A DNA stretch of 64,000 nt, from contig JAWKTK010000007.1 in NCBI GenBank assembly GCA_041399205.1, positions 186,001-250,000 of the forward strand, read 5' to 3'. This DNA comes from JAGQOZ01 sp041399205. GTDB taxonomy: Bacteria; Planctomycetota; Planctomycetia; Pirellulales; Pirellulaceae. Shown here one piece after another: positions 36,739 to 45,576 of this stretch (position 1 is its first letter; each line of letters begins with the position of its first letter). The notes below the pieces were generated by a model. That model did no database searches and was not told the origin of the DNA. It saw only the letters and a list, made by a program, of their open reading frames with translations. Both the position numbers and the translations under genes were made by a program.

Positions 36739-37544
36739 ATGGCTCGCTTCTTGATTGCCACATTCGTGGTTCTTCAGTGCGTTTGTGTCTCTGATGCAGG
36801 TCTGGTTGTTTCGGTTCCCACTAATGGACTACGCTACACATTTGGTGGATACGAGTGGTTCGCCGAGTACGTTGTTAGCCGAAAATCAGGGATGCCGCTG
36901 GTCAATGGTTCGCTGGATACGGATACAGGCCAAATCAATTACACGACGAATTTGCACAACGGCTACGCAACTGCTCATTCGGTCAGCATCACTCAGCAGG
37001 TTGTGGTAGTGCCCGCTGTTCCGCCGTTCCGCGGTGTAGCTGACCTAAACGGTTGTACGCCCGGAATGCCTGAAATTCCGGCACAATACGGTCAGAAACA
37101 AAGGAATTCTTGATCAGTATTGCGGTCAATTCATTCCCCGGTCAGCACAGCGTGCTTCAGACAACGTAGTGCCGTCACATCAAATCACACGAGCAACGGC
37201 CGAAGTATCGGGACCGAACAGCGTGAATTTTCCGGCAACCCTGTCAGGCGTCTGGTTTATTTTGGGACCAACCGAAAGTTCAAGTCAGGGCTGGTGGAAC
37301 GATACAATTCTTCGTTTGCGTTGTCGGATCAATTGGCCTTGGAACGCACACACCGGCATTGGGGCCAGTTTCCAGCTGGAGTCAAGCGTTGACCGGTGAC
37401 ATGTTCATCGATACGGAATCAGGCATCTCCGTTGACGGAGTCAACTTTGACATCACGGCCATTGCATCGGTCTCGACGTGCCTGAACTCAGTGCGTTTTT
37501 ACGCCATGGGCCTTGTTGGATTGGTTTTAGCTGCGGGACGATAG
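36739..37544 (+). pseudogene. Secreted PEP-CTERM-like protein, frameshifted
   Basis: An ATG at 36739 with GAGGG upstream starts MARFLIATFVVLQCVCVSDA, a signal peptide. The first frame runs to 37113; then SHQITRATAEVSG, FPATLSGVWFILGPTESSSQ and GDMFIDTESGISVDGVNFDI are in other frames. Near 37480 the sequence reads VPELSAF and, one frame over, FYAMGLVGLVLAAGR, together a PEP-CTERM-like tail (VPE, hydrophobic, Arg). At least three indels are needed. The body, of the beta-rich GVWFILGP type, is not recognised. This is the second broken PEP-CTERM gene within 3 kb. Confidence 0.5.
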
Positions 37545-37802
37545 GGTCGAATCGCTTGCGAAAACTGGTTCGCCTGAACGCAAGTGGAATAGGTTCATTC
37601 GAATTGAATGAATGGCAAACCCATCGTCGCTTGCTTGCGGAAAACGACGGTTCGAACAAAAGTTTTCCACTGGCTTTGTCGCCGATCTTGGCATCGTTAA
37701 GATTACCCTGGGTCACAGTAGATACGGTGAATTGACCTGTTGGGTTTCGTTTCGGTGTGCTGATATTGCAAATTCGGCAACTGGATGCAAGGAGGGTAAT
37801 AG

Positions 37803-39238
37803 ATGGCCAGGACGAAGCGAGTTGATTCGCCACGACGGCGGAAAAGACGACGATTCGATTCATAACAATTTTGGATCGTAAGCCACCGTGCAACATCGAA
37901 GCCGAAATGGCCGTCCTAGAGTAGTATTCTGCTGCGCTGGACGTTTGTGACGAAGTGGTAATGATCCTTCAGTATTCCTGACGATTTCTGATAAACCCCA
38001 CAAAATTCTGTTCACGCAAATGCTGAAAATGCGCCGGCGCGGGCGGAAAGATTGACGTCACGCTGCTTGTGGATGACATGAAACGCAGCGGCGACATTGA
38101 TCGCATTGGCGGGCTGAGCTACCTGGCCGAAATTGGAAATTCTGTTGCCACGGCCGCTCATGCCGAACACTACGCACACATCGTGCGGCAAGATTCTACA
38201 TGCCGAGCGTTGATCAACTCCAGCACGGAGATTTTGAAAGAAGCGTACGAATCAGAAGATGACGCGACAGCGTTGCTAAGCCGAGCGGAACAGCGGATTT
38301 TTTCGATTTTGGAACGAGGCAATTCAACCGCGGTGCACGACATGCGATCGATGCTGCATTCCGCTATGGAGCGAATCGACGCGCGCTTGAAAGGCGAACA
38401 TCTGGCCGGCGGTGTGGAAACAGGGTTTGTCGAATTCGACAACATGACCGGCGGCCTACATGGTTCGGAATTGGTTATCTTAGCCGCTCGACCTAGTATG
38501 GGAAAAACCGCATTGGCAATGAACATTGCGGAAAATGTGGTCCTGCGTGAACGCCAGCCGGTGCTATTTATCAGTTTGGAAATGGCGGCTATTGAATTGG
38601 CAGACCGAATGTTGTGCTCTGTGGCCGAAGTCAACGGTTCGCGTCTGCGGAACGGAACCATCTCTAACGAAGATCGCAAGCGACTGGTGGAAACAGCCGC
38701 AGAAATGAGCGATGCACCGCTGTATGTGGATGATTCGCCCAGTCGGACCGTTAGCGAAATTGCAGCGGCGGCGCGTCGAATCAAACGCCGAGAAGGCAAC
38801 ATTGGGCTGATCGTAATTGACTACTTACAGTTGATTGAACCAGACAATTCGTCAGATCCTCGACAAGAACAAGTCGCCAAGATGGCTCGGCGACTGAAAG
38901 GTATGGCTCGAGAAATCGATGTGCCGGTCCTCTGTCTCGCGCAGTTGAATCGCCAGGCGGAAGCCTCCAAAGAAAATCGGCCTCGCTTGAGTCATTTGCG
39001 TGAATCAGGTGCGATCGAGCAGGATGCCGACGTGGTGATGTTTGTGCATCGCGAAGAGTATTATCGTTCGGGTGATGAGCGAGAACAATTCGCCGGTCAG
39101 GCTGAGATCATTATCGCCAAACAGCGAAATGGTCCCATTGGCGAAGTGGAATTGGTGTGGCGCAAAGAGTTCACTCGCTTCGCCAATCCTGCTCCGCAAC
39201 ACTACGACGAATTTGAACGCTTCAACAACGATTTTTAG
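37803..39238 (+). CDS. dnaB: Replicative DNA helicase DnaB, N-terminus frameshifted
   Basis: From 38069 a 389-residue frame encodes a DnaB helicase core: GLSYLAEIGN, Walker A AARPSMGKTALAMN, FISLEMAAIELADRM, Walker B region IVIDYLQLIEP, LAQLNRQAE, SHLRESGAIEQDADVVMFV. The true start is probably the ATG at 37803, preceded by AGGAGG. Between 37803 and 38068 the N-terminal primase-interaction domain is readable only by switching frames: KPPCNIEAEMAVL, DVCDEVVMIL, DKPHKILFTQMLKM, then KIDVTLLVDDMKRSGDID. At least five indels are needed. DnaB unwinds DNA ahead of the fork and is essential, so these breaks most likely reflect sequence error. Nothing convincing lies in the 258 bp upstream; the usual partner rplI was not identifiable. 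Confidence 0.88.
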
Positions 39239-39322
39239 TTCCCAACACGCTCTCGCGTAGCCACGGTTGTCTGTTACAATCGGGCCCATGGGTTGGAAAA
39301 ACGCGGCGGCGCGAGGGAGAGC

Positions 39323-40399
39323 ATGTCGGATCCGGAACAGGTAAGTCGTTTTTTTTGGCGGGATGTGTTTCCCGGAGTATTGTTGCTACGAACAATTCGC
39401 ATTGCAGCGCAGCCACTGTGCCTGTTACTGGTTTTGGTGGCAATGTTGCTTTCTTCCGGTGCTTGGGTTGCTGCCGAAGCTATTTTTTCGCCAACCAATC
39501 CTGTTCAACGAACTAGCCCCAGCCCGTTGGAATGGATTCGAACATGTCCGGTGGACGGTTTCGAATTTCATCAACTGCAGCTTCTAGCTCCCAACATTGT
39601 CCAAGACGCGTTGGCAATTCGAAACATCGCGGTCGGCGAATTCGCGTATATCGCTTCTGGCTGGTTCGCGTGCCTGTTAATTTGGGCCATATTCGGCGGC
39701 ACGGTACTGCGGATTGCACTGGTACAACTGGCGGTTAATGAACGCTTGTCTTGGCAAACGGCGTTGCAATTCATGTCGATACGTTGGCGTAGTCTGTTGT
39801 TTGCCATTTTGTTGCCGCTGCTGTGCACGGCACTGTTGGCGTTGCCGCTGTGGCTGGCGCACTGGCTGTTGAAGACAAACGCCGGAGCACTTGTCGTGGG
39901 ATTCGGCTGGGGCATCATTCTATTGCTGGTCTTCGTCCAGTTGATACTACTGCTGGGTGTGGCCTTGGGCTGGCCGTTGATGTGGGCGGCCATCGCGGCG
40001 GAAGGGACCGATTGTTTTGACGCGGTGAGCCGAGCTTATTCGTATGTATTCCAACGGCCCGCGCACTATTTGGGATACGTCGCCCTGATGTTGGCAATGG
40101 GCTTATGTTGCTGGGCACTGGCGGATTGGACAAGTGATACCGTATGTCGTCTGGCGGCGGCCGAAACGATCGGTGGCCTGTCGCTGGAACGCCAGAATTC
40201 GCTGATAGTAGTGGAAGGCAGTGGTTCGACGACGGTATTGCGAATCAGCCGCGACGCTCGAAGCATATGGACCGGTTTCGTCCAGACCTTGCCCAGATCC
40301 TTCGCGAACAGTTTCTTTCTGGTCGGTTTTGCGGCGGTCTACTTGTTAATGCGTTGGCACGTTGACCAGACCGAAACCGATGACATATTTGAAGAGTGA
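39323..40399 (+). CDS. Multi-pass membrane protein of unknown function
   Basis: 358 residues from the ATG at 39323 (AGGGAG upstream); the frame opens at 39293. About seven hydrophobic segments (LCLLLVLVAMLLSSGAWVAA, LLFAILLPLLCTALLALPL, VGFGWGIILLLVFVQLILLL and others), a polar loop near residues 55-95, and an acidic C-terminus. The stretch FDAVSRAYSYVFQRPAHYLGY is typical of planctomycete conserved membrane proteins whose role is unknown. The frame is intact. Its 3' end meets the minus-strand sensor kinase gene, which may overlap it. Confidence 0.7.
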   Translation: MSDPEQVSRFFWRDVFPGVLLLRTIRIAAQPLCLLLVLVAMLLSSGAWVAAEAIFSPTNPVQRTSPSPLEWIRTCPVDGFEFHQLQLLAPNIVQDALAIRNIAVGEFAYIASGWFACLLIWAIFGGTVLRIALVQLAVNERLSWQTALQFMSIRWRSLLFAILLPLLCTALLALPLWLAHWLLKTNAGALVVGFGWGIILLLVFVQLILLLGVALGWPLMWAAIAAEGTDCFDAVSRAYSYVFQRPAHYLGYVALMLAMGLCCWALADWTSDTVCRLAAAETIGGLSLERQNSLIVVEGSGSTTVLRISRDARSIWTGFVQTLPRSFANSFFLVGFAAVYLLMRWHVDQTETDDIFEE

Positions 40400-40402
40400 A
40401 GA

Positions 40403-42202
40403 TCGCGCGTGCTGGGAATTCCTGGCGGCAGCTGGAGACAACAGAAAACGCCGCGGACGAGGCGTCAGCTCTGGAATGAGCGACTGAGCGAACCGTTGCT
40501 GGTGAGACGGCGAAGGTGAACGCATTTCCATGGTCTGCAATGGGTCTTCTGAATGGCAGAATTTCAATTTCGAATGTTGCTCCTTCGCCCAACTTGCTGT
40601 TAATCCGAATAACCCCGCCGTGTTCCTCCACAATCTTCTTGCTGACGGGAAGGCCTAGTCCTGTGCCGCGATTTCCTTTACTGGATTCCAAAGGCTGGCT
40701 GAAAATCTTGGCTTGGTCTGCTTTGTAATTCAGTCCGTGTGCCACTTTCGCTCGAAGCACCTGGTTGACCTGATCCCATTCTGTACAGACGTTAACGATT
40801 CCGGATTCGTCTTCATGTAGGTCAGCACATGCATCAATGGCGTTGGTGATGACATTCGTAACAACGCGGTGCATTCCTTCGGGATCGAACACCATTTCCG
40901 GCATCTCGTTAGGAGCCTCTAGCATCAGGTTGACGCGAAGTTCTTCGGCTTGCGACTTCGCATCAGCTCGACCACGTCGCTGACTACTTGATTCCAATCC
41001 GCCAGCATCATGTCGGGCTGACGCTCTTTACTGAATGTCAGCATGTCCATGACTAACGCTGAAATACGCTCTTGATTGCGTTCCACAATGCGCCAGCCTT
41101 TGGTGGTGATTTCACGATCGTCGTTCTTGAGGCCTTCTTCAATCAAATAACTGCCGCCGCGAATACCTTGCAAGATATTTTTTACATGGTGCGAAAGCCC
41201 GGCGATGGTTTGTCCAATCGCGGCCAAACGTTCAGCTTGTAACATGGCCGAATAATACGAAGTGTCCTCCACGGCCAAAGCTGCCTGATGCCCAATCGCT
41301 ACCATCAGCTTGAGATGGTCTTCTGAAAATCTGTTCTGCTGGTTGGACTTGAGCAGATTGGTCGGTGACGTATACGTGTCAATGTAAATCACGCCCACAA
41401 TCCGTATCGACCTTGCATCGGCACACCAAATGGCTTCTCGCACACCTAACTTGACAATACTGGCCGCGGCATCTGGCGACCGTCGTCACGCGCGTCACTG
41501 GTGAGCACGCCTTGTTGGTTCTTGGTGACGTAATCCAAAATGGTCTGACGGTTGCAGCTTCGCGTGTCGCGTTATCTGATGGCGATCTTCGAAGGCTTTG
41601 GCGTCAATTCGCCACATGTCTTATTCAACAACATCCGCGCAGCCTCGATCCGCTTCCACCCATTCCAGAAATCAATTCCAAGATGCGACCGAGCAGTTCG
41701 TCGATATCCAGCGTGTGACTGACAGTCAACGTCGTGCGATACGCCAGTTGCAGGTTGCTGCGCGCGTTTGCCAGCCAAAGGCGAAACACTGGAGTCAGTG
41801 CCGGAAGAACTGACTCCCTTCTTCATGTGGAATCGAATGAACAATTCGCGAACCATCCACAACATCCGAAATTCCCACCACCAACGTCTCGACGACTAGC
41901 CGAATCCCCGCTGGCCGATGTCGTTGTAAAGATCATCAGCGTGCGTAGATTGAATGCGATCACCGCTGCCGAAGCGGTTGAAGATCGGAACGCAGACTGT
42001 TGACAAACGATCCGTTGGAGCCACTGAAATCAATCCATTCAGACGTCTGATTGTATTGCCGTACTTTGGCGTGTTGTCGAGAAACTTCGGTGTCGTGCAG
42101 AGTGATCTGATTCGACGCATCGCGTCCAATCGAATATTCCGGCTCGCTGAGTTCAAACCGCCGCCCTTGATCAGGCCCTTGAATCACAAACAAAGATGCC
42201 AC
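40403..42202 (-). pseudogene. FHA-GAF sensor histidine kinase, heavily frameshifted
   Basis: Likely GTG start at 42202 (AGGAAG upstream). The FHA domain is in one frame: VIQGPDQGRRFELSEPEYSI, RDASNQITLHDTEVSRQHAK. A GAF-like region follows in other frames (RTTLTVSHTLDIDELLGRIL; MLLNKTCGELTP; FSEDHLKLMVAIGHQAALAV). The kinase core reads GQTIAGLSHHVKNILQG (H-box, phospho-His in LSHHVKN), then the N-box NVITNAIDA and the G-box GTGLGLPVSKKIVEEHGG. At least five frame changes are needed. The family senses a signal through GAF and autophosphorylates; FHA links to phosphothreonine signalling. The 3' end is uncertain and may overlap the convergent membrane-protein gene. Confidence 0.7.
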
Positions 42203-42382
42203 GCACTTCTTCCTGTTGCTGTTTCCCGCTACGGGAATAATCGTCCGTCCCAAGTGGTCGTCGACGCAATCCACGCCGGCTCAGCAGGACGGTGTCATTC
42301 AAACCCAATTCTATCGCACGATGCAACACAATTGAATGGAGGAAGAACCTCGGAGAAATGGCGGGCTATAGAAAAGATAACC

Positions 42383-43542
42383 TTAAAGAATCAGGTTATG
42401 CCGATGACGGACAATACGGTGCCTGGCAGCATGGCGACATCGCCGTCGTGAACAGGAGAACGCATACAGCAAGACAAACGGCAGTGTCGCGAGGTTCGGG
42501 GACGGCACGAACCACCCAGTCAACGCGACCGCATCGGCATATTCGCCAATTTGCAGTGCCGCTACCAGATCACTGGAATCGAACACGCCATCGTCATTCC
42601 AATCCCCGTCTTGCCAACCGGCCAGATCGTTCGTTTCGTAGACGCCCGCCGCAAAGACATCTACCAAGTCAGATGAATCAAAAATGCGATCCAAATTGGC
42701 ATCTTGACGAGCTTCTTCCCAGCCAATGTCCAGCATCGCCGCCGCGATCCAGCAATGTTTGACGCTATCTCCTGGAGCGATGGCCGTAACAGCGCTTCTT
42801 GTCGCATGCCATTCCACCAGCTCTTGGTGCCACGCGCCCAATGTGATTCGGCTGAGTCCAGCATGAGCCCAGGATTGGTAGCACTGCCAACGTCTTCCGC
42901 GTGTTCGCCCTGAAATCGACGATTGCCATCGCTGATCTCGCCAAGACTTCGCAATTCCCATTCCCAGCAAATGCATCAGTTCACCGTGAGAAGCGACGGT
43001 GATAAAGTCGAATTCGTCCGGTTCGATTCCGGTTAGGTTTCGCCCAAAATACCAAGGGACTTCGTCGGGATTGTTATTGAATGAAATCGTGCCGCCCCAG
43101 ACCCCATAGTCAGTGGCTGGAGTAGAACCCGCGCCGACTTGTCCTCGGTAATTCACCGCGTCTTCAAATTCGGCTGTTCCGGTAGGCAGGCCGGGAGCGT
43201 CAATCGCTTGAGCCAGACGGCCCGTTATGTTCATCCCAGCGGCGTAGACAATGATGGTGTCTTCGGGAACGGGTTGATTGTTCAAAATAAACGATCCACT
43301 TGCCGTCAGGCCGATTGAAAAAAGTGGCCCAGTGTTATCGGCATCGGGTTCAATCGCGGCGAAATTGTCAACGTATCGATTGACCACACGAGCCGCCATT
43401 TCCAATGCTGCACGGCGATCCGGATCATCAAAGAACCCGAACGAATCATATTGATAGTCAAACTGGATTTGCAGGCCAGCCCGAGAGCGGACACATGGCT
43501 AAACAACACCAGGATCAAGACCAAAACACATTGCCGCATCAT
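42383..43542 (-). pseudogene. Secreted matrixin-like metalloprotease with dockerin-like C-terminus, frameshifted
   Basis: Start at 43542 (GGAG upstream) with signal peptide MRQCVLVLILVLFSHVSA. After one shift the body reads EMAARVVNRYVDNFAAIEPD, then VPEDTIIVYAAGMNITG, VASHGELMHLLGMGIAKSW, and across another shift GLMLDSAESHWARG. HELMH-type zinc motif plus a downstream His fit a matrixin-like metzincin; here Gly-Gly-Thr coding bases insert a Gly between His and Glu (HGELMH), which would damage the zinc site. The C-terminus is a twin EF-hand module (DANLDRIFDSSDLVDVFAAG, DGDWNDDGVFDSSDLV). An alternative frame at the end reads AVPEPRDTAVCLAVCVLLF, a possible PEP-CTERM tail. Confidence 0.6.
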
Positions 43543-43653
43543 CGAAATCTCCGTCCACTTCATGTCGCACAGCCCCTATTCTACATGGTTCACCGTTTGA
43601 CACTACAAAATGATCTTGCGCCGAAGGCAAATACTAAAGCAGCGCCGGAACAC

Positions 43654-44594
43654 CTAGTCCGATGATGCAGAATGTAGTTCGCGAGACGCCAAGTAAATTG
43701 TGCCGATATGAACGTCAGCGACAAGTTTCAGAGTCTGAACAGCGACCGATTGACGCTCTAATTCCAAGATCATTGCGTGCTGGATTCGCGCAGAATTCAG
43801 CAGGACTGAACCAGCCACAGCGAATGGGATTGCCGTACCGCTGGAAAATCGACTGGCAACGCACGCCGCTTGATTTGCTAATGCTTGTCCAGCCGAATCG
43901 GCAATGGTTTGGCAAATAGAATCGCCCTGTTCGGCCATGTGGATCACGATCTTGGCAAATTCCGCAATTGCAGGACGATCTAATTCGCTGGCCACGCTTC
44001 GCAGAAGATCGTAAGTCGCGTCGGTTCGCCGCATTCGCCACCAGACTTCCTAACACGCCCGGATCTTGCGATTGATCCAACATTTCCGCCAAACTGCGGA
44101 ACAGGTGCAACGCTATCCAATACCCGCTGCCTTGGTCGCCAAACAACGGTCCCCATCCACCGGCTCGCCAAAATTTTCCCGCACCATCTTGTCCTAGCAC
44201 CAACGAACCTGTTCCGGAAATGACCACCATTCCCGGCTGGTCTTGAAACGCCGCCGCCATCACGGCCTGAGCATCATTGGTGACCACCACAGCTTTGGCT
44301 ATTTGCTGATTGCGAACCCAATCCTGCAACGCCTGTTTCGTCGTGACATCGTCGGAACCCGCCAACGCCAAACAAATCGAATCGACCGTTTGACGCTCCA
44401 TATCGGCGTTTTGAAAGGCGGCCGAAATAGCGAGATTCAATTCGGCTATAGCGTGGTCCAAACCGACGGTGCGAACGTTGGAAGGCCCCGCCAAACCGAT
44501 GGCCAACGGTGTCTGCTGATCTTGGTTCGAATCCACCGTCGCCAGCGACACTCGTTTTGGTCCCGCCGCCATCAACGCCCAGCACATATCGCAT
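43654..44594 (-). pseudogene. BadF/BcrA-type N-acetylglucosamine or N-acetylmuramic acid kinase, frameshifted
   Basis: The ATG at 44594, with AGGAG eight bases upstream, starts MRYVLGVDGGGTKTS (phosphate-1 loop). A shift near 44550 leads into the main frame, with ICLALAGSDDV, VVVTNDAQAVMAAAF, VVISGTGSLVLGQDG and AGGWGPLFGDQGSGYWIALH (sugar and phosphate loops of the NAGK/MurK group). A shift near 44035 gives TYDLLRSVASELDRPAIAEF and the end at 43654. It would phosphorylate GlcNAc and/or MurNAc in the cytoplasm. It starts 6 bp after the murQ stop, so the two are surely one operon; this context favours MurNAc as a substrate. Two or more indels separate the pieces. Confidence 0.75.
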
Positions 44595-44599
44595 AACCG

Positions 44600-45493
44600 T
44601 TACTCCTGGGCTTCCAGGGCCGAACGCAGATGGCCGTGAGCGTTTTGGATTTTCTGTCTTGCCTCGTGTGGCAAGCCATAGCCTGAGCACAATGGCCGTC
44701 TTCAGTTCGCCGTTACAGCGATCAGCAACGCCGCGGCCGCCTGTTGGTCGTGATGCCGGTCAATTCGCGGACAATTCCGATTGGTTCGAAACTTCCAGCT
44801 TCACGTTGGTCGCTCGCAAATCCACCATCAGATTTCCATACGTTTGCCCAAACGAATCATCGCGCCCGGTCGTCAGCATGTTCAGCACCATTTTGGTCGC
44901 CGTGCCGGCCTTCAGCCGAGTTGAACCGGAAACGACTTCAGGACCCACCACCGGCGCGATCACAATGTCTGCCACGGACGCCATTTCGTGAGCTTGATTG
45001 CAGCTAAAACCGATGGTTGCCGCTCCGCTGGATTTGGCGTATTGCAACCCGCCAATGACGTACGGAGTACGACCGCTGGTTGCGATCCCCACGACGGTGT
45101 CAAGTTCGGAGAGACAGGCATCCTGCAAATCGATGGCTCCTTGTTCGGGAAAATCTTCCGCTCCTTCCACAGCCGTGGTCAGCGCCGTATAGCCGCCGGC
45201 AATAGGCCGACCACTTGTTCGGGCCGAGTATTAAAAGTCGGGGGACACTCACTGGCGTCCAGCACACCCAAACGTCCAGACGTTCCTGCGCCGATGTAGA
45301 TCAGCCGACCACCTCGTTGCAAACGGTCGGTAATGACGTCGACAGCCGCTGCGATGGATGCAAGTTCCTGTTCCACCGCTTTCGCTACGCCAGCATCTTC
45401 AGTGTTCATGATGCGACAAATTTCTAGCGAAGATAGGCTGTCAATCGTTTCGCTGGCGGGGTTTCTTCCTTCGGTGGTCAGTTTTTCCAACAT
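44600..45493 (-). pseudogene. murQ: N-acetylmuramic acid 6-phosphate etherase MurQ, frameshifted
   Basis: From the ATG at 45493 (MLEKLTTEGRNPASETID) the SIS-domain frame reads GGRLIYIGAGTSGRLGVLDA then SECPPTF, including the catalytic Glu context of MurQ. One missing base near 45204 shifts to IAGGYTALTTAVEGAEDFPE (second catalytic Glu), VVGIATSGRTPYVIGGL, GFSCNQAHEMASVADIVIAP and GSTRLKAGTATKMVLNMLTT. Two or three more indels near 44780-44650 give IVRELTGITTN, CNGELKTAIV and RQKIQNAHGHLRSALEAQE with a stop at 44600. MurQ cleaves the lactyl ether of MurNAc-6-P to GlcNAc-6-P and D-lactate. It is transcribed divergently from the secreted amidase/muramidase fusion. Confidence 0.85.
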
Positions 45494-45538
45494 CGTGAAT
45501 TGCAGCACCTCTATAGAACGAACAAAATAACAAGCCTG

Positions 45539-45556
45539 TCAGACTTTAGCGTCTGA
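45539..45556. promoter_or_regulatory. Inverted repeat between murQ and the divergent amidase-muramidase gene
   Basis: TCAGAC and GTCTGA flank a 6-bp spacer in the 84-bp divergent interval. A dyad at the shared promoter region would suit a regulator controlling both genes, but arms of six bases are weak evidence. Confidence 0.25.
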
Positions 45557-45576
45557 ATCTGATTCGCACGCAGAAA

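Noticed and set aside
37545..37802. Possible partial ribosomal protein bL9 (rplI) gene upstream of dnaB
   Set aside because: The usual rplI-dnaB order made me look; only weak fragments (GIVKITLG, ELTCWV) fit and the space is too short for a full gene.
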